Source: Caryophanales bacterium (lineage in GTDB: Bacteria; Bacillota_I; Bacilli_A; RF39; UBA660). From it: a stretch of 8,977 nt of DNA. Under the pieces are notes generated by a model. That model did no database searches. It was given only the letters and a program-made list of their open reading frames with translations, and was not told where the DNA came from. Each line of letters starts with the position of its first letter. Positions within the stretch are counted from its first letter, which is position 1. The DNA lies in NCBI GenBank assembly GCA_016291895.1, contig JAEEZO010000077.1, forward strand, positions 1 to 8,977. The letters run 5' to 3'. Made by a program: the position numbers and the translations under genes. This document shows, piece after piece, positions 1 to 5,351 of this stretch.

Positions 1-111
1 AGTTATTCCAAAGGATTATTTGAAGAATTAAAAGAAAGATTTTCTAAAGTGAAAAATGAACAAGTAACTTTAGTTGACCCTATTACAAATGAAGGATATA
101 TTGTTAAATAA
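1..111 (+). CDS. C-terminal fragment of a membrane-protein paralogue
   Basis: Only the last 36 residues and a TAA stop are in the window; the gene begins upstream. The fragment ends with VTLVDPITNE followed by five residues, closely matching the end of the next gene (LALVDPITNE near its C-terminus). The preceding residues are a charged helix-like stretch (FEELKERFSKVKNEQ), again like the neighbour (LFNEKKIKFERVYHQQ). I infer that it is the upstream member of a tandem pair of paralogous two-helix membrane proteins. Codons differ between the copies, so the duplication is not very recent. Function unknown. Confidence 0.72.
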   Translation, partial: SYSKGLFEELKERFSKVKNEQVTLVDPITNEGYIVK

Positions 112-117
112 AAAAGT

Positions 118-149
118 ACTATCTAATCAATTTTAGATAGTCTTTTTTT
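118..149 (+). terminator. Intrinsic terminator of the upstream paralogue
   Basis: A 9-bp perfect stem (ACTATCTAA at 118-126 with TTAGATAGT at 133-141) has a 6-base loop and is followed by a T-run to 149. An A-rich stretch before the stem lets it act partly in reverse too. The stem core is shared with the terminator of the next gene at 1182-1211. Confidence 0.85.
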
Positions 150-158
150 AACCATAAT

Positions 159-187
159 TTGCATATTTCTTAAAAATATGGTATAAT
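159..187 (+). promoter_or_regulatory. Extended -10 promoter
   Basis: A perfect -10 box TATAAT at 182-187 is preceded by TG one base upstream (179-180), an extended -10. A weak -35 (TTGCAT, 159-164) lies 17 bases upstream. It directly follows the terminator, so the next gene has its own transcription start, expected near 194. A strong AAAGGGGG Shine-Dalgarno at 201-208 follows. Confidence 0.7.
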
Positions 188-213
188 AAGCAAGTTTTTT
201 AAAGGGGGAAAAT

Positions 214-1176
214 ATGAATTCAAAAGTAAAGGTATATCATGAAAAACAAGCTTTTTTAGATGATATTGATGAATTAGATAAAGAGATTAGTGATATTAAC
301 GGTAGTATTGTTTTAACATCTTCAAGACAGGAAATGATAAAAGAAAATATTGAAACAATAAATCAAAATTTAATTAATACCAAAAAGAATAATATAAAAA
401 GAACACTTATTAAAAATGTTAAAATAATGGGAAGAGTAGCTCAATTTGTTTTACCATATGTTATAGTAACTGGTTTATCTTTTGGGGGATTTAAATTATT
501 AGGAACCGCGCCTTTTTATAGAGAAAAGAAATTTTATTCTGCAAATCACGTTGTAACACTAGATAATCAAGGTTTATATAATGATGATGCAAGTTATGAA
601 CAATTAGATAATCGTGTAGATAAAGTCTATTACAGTTCAAAATGGGAGAAAAAAATTGATGGTAAATATTATCGAACTATAAAAGAAACTGAATACTTAA
701 GATATGATCTTGATGAATTAAGAGAAATGGTTAAAGATCCTAACTTTGACTTTAAAAAATCATTTGAAAATGATTATTATTATAGTAGTAGGGTTAAAAC
801 GACACATGAAGTAAAAGATAGCGTGTCAGAAGAAGAATTAGCACAAGGAGATTATCTAAAGATAGTAACTAGTTATGTTGATTATGATGATGTTATTTAT
901 ATTGAGCAAAGTGAAAAAGAAGATTTATTCGAATCTATATTTTATTCAGTTTTATTAGTTTTATTATTTGCTTTAGTTTTTTTTGGAAGAAAAATTACTA
1001 CTGAGTTTGATTTTTTAGAAGCTTGTAAAGAACTTAAAGATAGATATAAAAATATTAATGTAGATGAATTAATAAAATTATTTAATGAAAAGAAAATTAA
1101 ATTTGAAAGAGTTTATCATCAACAACTAGCACTTGTTGATCCAATAACAAACGAACAAATAACTATAAAAAGATAA
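214..1176 (+). CDS. Two-helix membrane protein with N-terminal coiled coil, unknown function
   Basis: I do not recognise a named family. The 320-residue protein has a charged, helix-forming N-terminus (about 1-70, probable coiled coil). A first membrane segment lies at about 74-97 (rich in V, L, F, G) and a second at about 241-258, followed by FFGRK. The loop between them (about 98-240) is large, Tyr/Asp/Glu/Lys-rich and without cysteines. The C-terminal 60 residues are charged and helical, ending in LVDPITNE plus six residues. With two helices, both termini are on the same side; the basic residues flanking the segments suggest the cytoplasm, with the 140-residue loop outside. It is paralogous to the truncated gene just upstream. 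The ATG at 214 is chosen because AAAGGGGG lies 5 bases before it. It sits alone between its own promoter and terminator. Confidence 0.88.
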   Translation: MNSKVKVYHEKQAFLDDIDELDKEISDINGSIVLTSSRQEMIKENIETINQNLINTKKNNIKRTLIKNVKIMGRVAQFVLPYVIVTGLSFGGFKLLGTAPFYREKKFYSANHVVTLDNQGLYNDDASYEQLDNRVDKVYYSSKWEKKIDGKYYRTIKETEYLRYDLDELREMVKDPNFDFKKSFENDYYYSSRVKTTHEVKDSVSEEELAQGDYLKIVTSYVDYDDVIYIEQSEKEDLFESIFYSVLLVLLFALVFFGRKITTEFDFLEACKELKDRYKNINVDELIKLFNEKKIKFERVYHQQLALVDPITNEQITIKR

Positions 1177-1181
1177 AGAAA

Positions 1182-1211
1182 AGAACTATCTAATTATTTT
1201 TAGATAGTTCT
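1182..1211. terminator. Bidirectional terminator between convergent genes
   Basis: A 12-bp perfect stem (1182-1193 with 1200-1211) and 6-base loop lie 5 bases after the stop of the rightward gene. The same stem covers the last bases and TAG stop (1190-1192) of the leftward RNHCP gene. T-rich sequence follows on the + side (1208-1219) and, less perfectly, on the - side (A-rich 1175-1185). It probably serves both genes. Confidence 0.78.
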
Positions 1212-1492
1212 ATTATTTTATCCATATTATCATCAGTTGCCATAATATTTTTATGTAACATACCACATTTTTGACATTTATATATAATTTTATATGTATC
1301 TCGATATTTTTCAATACCAATTGGTTCAAGAAGTCCTTTACAAGGATTTAGTCTATCTCCAGGATTAATATCAACATGTAATGAATATAAACAATTATTA
1401 CAGTGATCTCTTGCGGTAGTATTTAATTTATTAACTTTATTACCACAATTAATACATATAAATTCTTCATCAATCATATTAAATCTTTTCAT
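1190..1492 (-). CDS. RNHCP domain zinc-ribbon protein
   Basis: This 100-residue protein carries the pattern that names the RNHCP family: here ARDHCNNCLYSLHVD followed by PGDR (residues 27-47). Two cysteine pairs, CxxC at 13-16 and 31-34, would form one zinc ribbon. A second set (C51, CxxC at 73-76, perhaps H80) may hold another metal. The family is small and uncharacterised; nucleic-acid binding is a common guess for such ribbons but is not shown. The first ATG (complement of 1490-1492) is chosen because GGTGA lies just before it on the minus strand; a second Met at residue 6 has no such site. A weak leftward -10 (TATACT, complement of 1507-1512) is the only promoter candidate I see. The gene converges on the membrane-protein gene and diverges from the riboswitch promoter. 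Full length for the family. Confidence 0.88.
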   Translation of the reverse strand: MKRFNMIDEEFICINCGNKVNKLNTTARDHCNNCLYSLHVDINPGDRLNPCKGLLEPIGIEKYRDTYKIIYKCQKCGMLHKNIMATDDNMDKIIELSKNN

Positions 1493-1535
1493 AAATCACC
1501 AATAAAAGTATACAATAATTATTATTAAAATAAAA

Positions 1536-1550
1536 GGTGAAACGTTTGTT
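1536..1550 (+). promoter_or_regulatory. Candidate operator, copy 1 (GGTGAAACGTTTGTT)
   Basis: This 15-mer recurs with one mismatch at 3286-3300, and in both places it lies just upstream of a -35 box (4 bases here). It contains the palindrome AAACGTTT, but the outer flanks are not symmetrical. A binding site for a shared regulator is inference; no regulator gene is in the window. Confidence 0.4.
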
Positions 1551-1554
1551 TTCA

Positions 1555-1583
1555 TTGACAAAACAAGGCTTTTATGATATAAT
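1555..1583 (+). promoter_or_regulatory. Near-consensus vegetative promoter of the riboswitch transcript
   Basis: Consensus -35 TTGACA (1555-1560), a 17-base spacer and consensus -10 TATAAT (1578-1583), with an extra TG one base before the -10 (1575-1576). Transcription should start around 1590-1591, exactly at the first base-paired strand of the riboswitch. A 7-bp inverted repeat (TTGTTTT 1546-1552, AAAACAA 1560-1566) brackets the -35 and could be an operator. Confidence 0.9.
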
Positions 1584-1590
1584 ATATACT

Positions 1591-1677
1591 CATTAAAGGG
1601 GAGTAGTTCTCATCAATTGATGAATTTTATCCGTCAACACGGTTCCCGGGTAAAATATAAAGAACAAGACCTTTATG
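1591..1677 (+). ncRNA. yybP-ykoY family manganese riboswitch
   Basis: The hallmark blocks of the Mn2+ riboswitch are present in order: AAAGGGGAGTAG (1595-1606), GTCAA in the apical loop (1633-1637) and CAAGACCTTT (1665-1674). I can fold P1 (CATTAAAGG 1591-1599 with CCTTTATG 1670-1677, one bulged T), P2 (TTCT 1607-1610 with AGAA 1661-1664), a small hairpin (CATC/GATG, 1611-1622) and P3 (ATTTTATCC 1624-1632 with GGGTAAAAT 1648-1656), with a compact CGG/CCCGG tip. In this family, Mn2+ docks two loops and stabilises P1. Here the 3' strand of P1 is also the 5' arm of a terminator, so metal binding should prevent termination: an ON switch. Family members usually control Mn exporters and P-type ATPases; this one precedes an unknown soluble protein. 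Confidence 0.92.
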
Positions 1678-1703
1678 AATTTAATTCATAAGGGTCTTTT
1701 TTT
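1667..1703 (+). terminator. Riboswitch expression-platform terminator
   Basis: A 14-bp stem (1667-1680 with 1684-1697, one G-U pair) has a 3-base loop and is followed by seven T (1697-1703). Its 5' arm contains the P1 3' strand of the riboswitch (1670-1677), so P1 and this hairpin cannot coexist. It is the OFF state at low Mn2+. Confidence 0.92.
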
Positions 1704-1742
1704 CATCTATATGATCCTTATGATAAAAAGGGGGGATAATAG

Positions 1743-2516
1743 ATGAGTGAAGGTTTAACACTTCAAGAAAAAATAGTACAAACACAATTTGAATTATTAA
1801 GAGAACATATTGGAGAAAGGGTATTAGTTGAATATTATTCTAATGGAAGATTACATACAGAAATTCTTACATTAAAACAAGTTACTGATTATACTGGTAT
1901 AGTATTTGATTGCATGTATATGCCATTTATTGGTTATGACTGCGGTATTAAAAGAGTTACAACTTTAGAAGGTAAAGAATTATATGCGGCTCAAATTTAT
2001 TATGAACCACATAGATGTTATGACAGATATGAACTAATTGCACTTGTAAGACGTGTTTTTGGTCCTCATGAAGCTAAAAGAAGGGAAGAAGTATTTTTTT
2101 CTGAAGAAAAAGCAGAAGCAGAAAGAGAAAAGAAGGAAAAAGAAGCTGTTATTAAATATCAACAAGAAGAATTACCAAAAATTTTATTAGAAAGTAGAAA
2201 ATATATTCTTGATGATAAATATGAAGAATGGAAAAAACTTTGTATTACAAACAGTAAAAGTTCATATTCAATAAGCATTATTAGAATGGTTTATGAAGCT
2301 TTAGTTTTAATTAGTGAAGGTAAATCATTTAAAGAAGCTATTGATTTTGTTGATCAAAAACATAATTCAAGTGGTTATGCTACTGGTTTAGTAGCTGCTA
2401 CAATTTCTGAATTCGCTAAAGTTGGCGAAGAATTTAAAAAATATTGGAATGGTCAATTTACTCAAGAAGAAGTAGACGGTACTATTAATCCAGCTATAAT
2501 TCATATTAATCGTTAG
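1743..2516 (+). CDS. Mn-riboswitch-controlled soluble protein of unknown function
   Basis: I do not recognise this 257-residue protein. There is no signal peptide and no membrane helix, so it should be cytosolic. Three parts can be seen. Residues 20-90 are rich in beta-type, aromatic and hydrophobic residues (GERVLVEYYSNGRLHTEIL, then IVFDCMYMPFIGYDCGIKRV); the pattern is compatible with a small barrel of the Sm-like or SH3-like kind, but that is a guess. Residues 108-146 are a very charged helix (Glu, Lys, Arg, Ala), probably coiled coil. Residues 172-238 are helical, with a hydrophobic patch and an aromatic-rich end (FKKYWNGQF). C57, D56, C67, D66, H90 and C92 could bind metal, which would fit a Mn signal, but no known site is evident. 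The ATG at 1743 follows AGGGGGG (1729-1735) by 7 bases. The only promoter upstream is that of the riboswitch. A strong terminator follows. Confidence 0.85.
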   Translation: MSEGLTLQEKIVQTQFELLREHIGERVLVEYYSNGRLHTEILTLKQVTDYTGIVFDCMYMPFIGYDCGIKRVTTLEGKELYAAQIYYEPHRCYDRYELIALVRRVFGPHEAKRREEVFFSEEKAEAEREKKEKEAVIKYQQEELPKILLESRKYILDDKYEEWKKLCITNSKSSYSISIIRMVYEALVLISEGKSFKEAIDFVDQKHNSSGYATGLVAATISEFAKVGEEFKKYWNGQFTQEEVDGTINPAIIHINR

Positions 2517-2519
2517 TTG

Positions 2520-2578
2520 TACTAATTTTAAATCATCTTAATTTTTATTAAGATGATTTTTTTGTGTTAAAATTAGTA
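2520..2578. repeat. 12-bp perfect inverted repeat flanking a terminator
   Basis: TACTAATTTTAA at 2520-2531 is the exact reverse complement of 2567-2578, and the terminator stem is nested inside. As RNA, this could form one long hairpin with a 9-base bulge holding the U-run. The right arm ends 2 bases before the Shine-Dalgarno of yggS (2581-2584). Confidence 0.7.
2531..2563 (+). terminator. Intrinsic terminator after the riboswitch-controlled gene
   Basis: A 12-bp perfect stem (2531-2542 with 2547-2558) and TTTT loop are followed by T to 2563. It ends the riboswitch transcript 15 bases after the stop codon. No convincing promoter follows before yggS, so yggS may depend partly on readthrough or on a weak start near TAGTAT (2574-2579). 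Confidence 0.88.
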
Positions 2579-2589
2579 TAGAGGTTAAA

Positions 2590-3231
2590 ATGAAAGATGT
2601 AATAGAAGAATTAAAAAAAGAAATAGGGAAAACTACTCTTGTTGCTGTATCAAAGACAAGAACTAATGAAGAAATATTAGAAGCTTATTCACTAGGTATT
2701 AGAGATTTTGGTGAGAATTATGTTCAAGAATTAATTGTTAAAATGGATACTTTACCAAAAGATATAAAATGGCATATGATTGGTCATTTACAAACAAATA
2801 AAGTTAAAGATGTTGTTAAAAGAAATATTTCTTTGATTGAGTCTGTTGATTCTATTAAACTTGTTAATACAATCAATAAAGAAGCTATTAAAAATAATAA
2901 AACAGTTAATATATTAATAGAAGTTAATATTTCTAAAGATCCTAATAAAACAGGATGTAATATAGATGAATTAGATAATCTAATTACAGAAACAAATGAA
3001 TTATCTAATATTAAATTATTAGGTTTAATGGCAATAGGCCCAATAACGGAAAATCAAGAATTAATAAAAAAATCCTTTATTGAAATGAAAGAATTAAAAG
3101 AAAAGTATCAATTACCAATATTATCTATGGGAATGAGTCATGATTATAAAATAGCTCTTGATGTTGGAACAGATATTATTAGAATAGGAACAAAGATATT
3201 TGGTGAAAGAGTATATAACAATAAAAAGTAA
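2590..3231 (+). CDS. yggS: PLP homeostasis protein YggS/YlmE (PLPBP family)
   Basis: A cytosolic single-domain TIM-barrel protein that binds pyridoxal 5'-phosphate and keeps the PLP pool and amino-acid metabolism balanced; no enzymatic activity is established for the family. The PLP-binding lysine is K22 in LVAVSKTR. Other family signatures are FGENYVQE (40-47), WHMIGHLQTNKVK (61-73), LSMGMSHD (178-185) and IRIGTKIFGER (197-207), the last two forming the phosphate-binding end. At 213 residues it is slightly shorter than the usual 220-230, with a short N-terminal helix. The ATG at 2590 follows GAGG by 5 bases. In many Firmicutes this gene sits in the division cluster next to sepF; here it stands alone between two terminators. 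Identification is firm. Confidence 0.97.
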   Translation: MKDVIEELKKEIGKTTLVAVSKTRTNEEILEAYSLGIRDFGENYVQELIVKMDTLPKDIKWHMIGHLQTNKVKDVVKRNISLIESVDSIKLVNTINKEAIKNNKTVNILIEVNISKDPNKTGCNIDELDNLITETNELSNIKLLGLMAIGPITENQELIKKSFIEMKELKEKYQLPILSMGMSHDYKIALDVGTDIIRIGTKIFGERVYNNKK

Positions 3232-3251
3232 AGAAAACTTTACTTTTTTTT
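3223..3251 (+). terminator. Terminator overlapping the yggS stop codon
   Basis: An 11-bp perfect stem (AAAAAGTAAAG 3223-3233 with CTTTACTTTTT 3238-3248) has an AAAA loop; the T-run reaches 3251. The 5' arm includes the last two codons and the TAA stop of yggS (3229-3231), so a ribosome at the stop would block hairpin folding. Confidence 0.85.
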
Positions 3252-3285
3252 GTAAAATAAAACTGTAAACAAAACGTGTAATGTT

Positions 3286-3300
3286 GGTGAAACATTTGTT
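3286..3300 (+). promoter_or_regulatory. Candidate operator, copy 2 (GGTGAAACATTTGTT)
   Basis: It matches 1536-1550 at 14 of 15 positions and sits at a similar distance from the next -10 box (45 bases start to start, against 42 for copy 1). The surrounding bases form a small hairpin (ATGTT 3281-3285 with AACAT 3291-3295). An operator role is inference. Confidence 0.4.
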
Positions 3301-3306
3301 ATATAG

Positions 3307-3336
3307 TAGACACAATAATTTATTATTTTATATAAT
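3307..3336 (+). promoter_or_regulatory. Promoter of the surface-protein gene
   Basis: -35 TAGACA (3307-3312, five of six consensus bases), an 18-base A+T-rich spacer and a perfect -10 TATAAT (3331-3336). The expected start is near 3343, giving a leader of about 18 bases that carries AAGAGGTG (3348-3355). Confidence 0.75.
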
Positions 3337-3360
3337 AAAATTAAGATAAGAGGTGTAAAT

Positions 3361-5292
3361 ATGAAATGTAAAAAAATACTTTTTGTTTTAATTTCATCAT
3401 TGTTTATACTACCGATTTTAGTTAGTGCCAAAGAATATTGTACAGTTGTTAGTGGCAACGGAAAAGATATTGGTAGTGAAATTGATTGTAAAGGAGAACA
3501 TTTCTATATTATTGAAAGTGATGATAACAATGTTCGTATGATTGCCAAATATAATCTTGATTATGGTAGTGAATACGATAGAGTTGTTGTATCAGAAGAA
3601 AGATTTCATGAACTACAAGATCTTTATTATATTGAAAAAAATTATTATGATTCTACAGCAACTTATAGAGAATGGGATAAAGGTGCTCTTTTAAATGCGG
3701 AAGAATTTGAGGAATACAGGGAAAATGGATATGCTATATATTCTGTAAATGATTTTTATCATGAATTTTTTCTAACTCGTAGTATAAATAATAGTGATTA
3801 TGAAACAGTACAAGTAACTGCCGATAGATATAATGAGTTATATGAAATCTTTTGTGGAAGTGATACCAGATGTAAAAGAGATTATAAATCTCTATGGAGT
3901 GAACCAGAATTTAATGAAGGAGATTATGTTTATAATTGGTATTCATGGGGTACAACCGGGTATTTCAATGTTGATCACGCTAATTTAAAGCAAAATGCTA
4001 AAGCAATTGGTGCCCATGGTGATGAAGCGGGAAATCCAGAATTTCCTGAATACGGTGTTGCTTCATGGGCAAATCTTCAAGAAACAGAAACTGAAAGTTA
4101 TCTTAATGGAAAACTAATTGATGGAGTAGTGGATTCTACTGAATTCTATTTAACTCCGAATGAACGTTATAAAGTATATTTATATAAATTAGGTTTTAAT
4201 GTATTAAAATATGATTATTTATCAGTTAAAGATATTGATAATATTGTATATAATGTTACGGGTAATCATTTACCTCTACAAGAATGGTGGGAAAGTGAAT
4301 GGGTTGCAGCTTCATCTGCAATGCATGATTTGTATTATATAATAGGAAGTTTTAAGAATTATCTTCCAAAAGGATTTGAGTGGTTATATAGTACTACATA
4401 TTGGACAAAAACGAGAGATGTTGATTCTTCTCATGAGTATGTTGCTGAAGTATCTTATTATTTTGTAGATACTCTTGGAAATATATGTAATGGAAATGTA
4501 TGTTCAGCTGCTATTGGAGCTGGAGTAAGACCAGTAATAACAATTTCAAGAAGTGATATTCTTTATAATATTGAAACAGAAACAGATAATAATGGAACAA
4601 TAGATGTAATTAGGACATCTCCAGCAGGTGAAGAAATATCATTTGTATTAAGATCAAATGAAGGATATAAATTAAGAAGTTTAACGTTAAGTACTGAAAG
4701 TGGATTAACTGTTCAATTTGATCAAATATCAGAAACAGAAGATGGAAGAATCATTGTTAATACCAATAAGTTTATTATGCCAACAGAAAATGTTAAGATA
4801 ATCGCTAATTGGGAAACAGAAGTAATTCCTGAACCAGAGCCTGAACCTGAACCAGAACCTGAGCCAACACCAAATGTACCTGAAGAAAAAGATACAATAA
4901 AAGAATATAATATTAAAACGATTGTTGAAGGCGATGGAAGTATAGATGTTATTTCTAAATCAGTAGCAGGTGAAAATATTGAATTTACAATTAAAACATT
5001 AAATGGTAGTAAATTAATTAGTTTTGGAATTTTATCAGAGGATGGCAAAAATATAGAATACACTAAAGTTCGTGAAGAAGATGGAACAACAACAATTCTT
5101 GTAAATAAATTTGCAATGCCAGAAAGTGATATAACAATCTCTGCTAAATTTGAAACAGTAGTACCAGTACCAAAAACTGGTGATAATATTATGAGATATG
5201 TAACAGTCTTTGTAATATCATTTATCATTTTAGTTGCACTTTCCATTTTAGGTATAAAAAATAACAAACAAAGAAAAATAGAAATGAATTAA
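3361..5292 (+). CDS. Modular secreted surface protein with VPKTG sorting signal
   Basis: A 643-residue exported protein. In order: a signal peptide (1-23, cleavage expected after VSA); an N-terminal part with EHFYIIESDDNNVRMIAKYNL (46-66), split here as EHFYII and MIAKYNL; and a large Trp/Tyr-rich globular region (about 185-400) containing WYSWGTTGY, WWESEW, YWTKT and ending GVRPVITI (388-395). That ending resembles C-type-lectin-like domains such as DUF6273 (a moderate guess). Two repeats of about 83 residues follow (about 402-485 and 516-598), each ending in FxMPxxxVxIxAxF-like sequence, typical of divergent InlB B-repeats. They are separated by a Pro-Glu spacer (490-504). The C-terminus has VPKTGD (603-608), a hydrophobic helix (611-632) and a basic tail (KNNKQRK), the layout of a sortase signal with V for L. 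No sortase is in the window. Probable role: surface adhesion or ligand binding. The ATG at 3361 follows AAGAGGTG by 5 bases. Confidence 0.88.
   Translation: MKCKKILFVLISSLFILPILVSAKEYCTVVSGNGKDIGSEIDCKGEHFYIIESDDNNVRMIAKYNLDYGSEYDRVVVSEERFHELQDLYYIEKNYYDSTATYREWDKGALLNAEEFEEYRENGYAIYSVNDFYHEFFLTRSINNSDYETVQVTADRYNELYEIFCGSDTRCKRDYKSLWSEPEFNEGDYVYNWYSWGTTGYFNVDHANLKQNAKAIGAHGDEAGNPEFPEYGVASWANLQETETESYLNGKLIDGVVDSTEFYLTPNERYKVYLYKLGFNVLKYDYLSVKDIDNIVYNVTGNHLPLQEWWESEWVAASSAMHDLYYIIGSFKNYLPKGFEWLYSTTYWTKTRDVDSSHEYVAEVSYYFVDTLGNICNGNVCSAAIGAGVRPVITISRSDILYNIETETDNNGTIDVIRTSPAGEEISFVLRSNEGYKLRSLTLSTESGLTVQFDQISETEDGRIIVNTNKFIMPTENVKIIANWETEVIPEPEPEPEPEPEPTPNVPEEKDTIKEYNIKTIVEGDGSIDVISKSVAGENIEFTIKTLNGSKLISFGILSEDGKNIEYTKVREEDGTTTILVNKFAMPESDITISAKFETVVPVPKTGDNIMRYVTVFVISFIILVALSILGIKNNKQRKIEMN
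4828..4872 (+). repeat. Pro-Glu hexanucleotide repeat (cell-wall or domain spacer)
   Basis: Repeated CCNGAR units, varying at third positions (cct/cca, gaa/gag), encode alternating Pro-Glu ending PTP (residues 490-504). It separates the two B-repeats as an extended rigid spacer. Such arrays change length by slippage, so related strains may differ here. Confidence 0.85.
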
Positions 5293-5319
5293 AAAGAATG
5301 AATTATTTCATTCTTTTTT
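5291..5319 (+). terminator. Terminator of the surface-protein gene
   Basis: A 12-bp perfect stem (5291-5302 with 5307-5318), TTAT loop and T-run to 5319. It overlaps the last two bases of the TAA stop. The next gene starts only 33 bases later with no good promoter between, so some readthrough is likely. Confidence 0.85.
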
Positions 5320-5351
5320 GGGAAATAGATTGTTAGAATAGGAGGTTCATT

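Noticed and set aside
1537..1551. CcpA cre site
   Set aside because: AAACGTTT has the central CG, but the TG lies one base off the cre spacing and the right half does not fit.
1493..1742. Possible small gene or tRNA in the intergenic region
   Set aside because: The region is accounted for by two promoter areas, the riboswitch, its terminator and a ribosome site; no cloverleaf or supported frame is seen.
3121..3458. Two minus-strand open frames around the yggS end and surface-gene start
   Set aside because: They are antisense to yggS and the signal peptide, cross a terminator and a promoter of the other strand, and have low-complexity A/T-driven composition.
4828..4872. CRISPR-like or satellite repeat
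   Set aside because: It is a hexanucleotide coding repeat for Pro-Glu in frame; there are no spacers.
4722..5267. Minus-strand open frame of 181 codons
   Set aside because: It is opposite the surface-protein gene; its Gly-Ser run is just the reverse of the Pro-Glu repeat. No ribosome site or promoter supports it.
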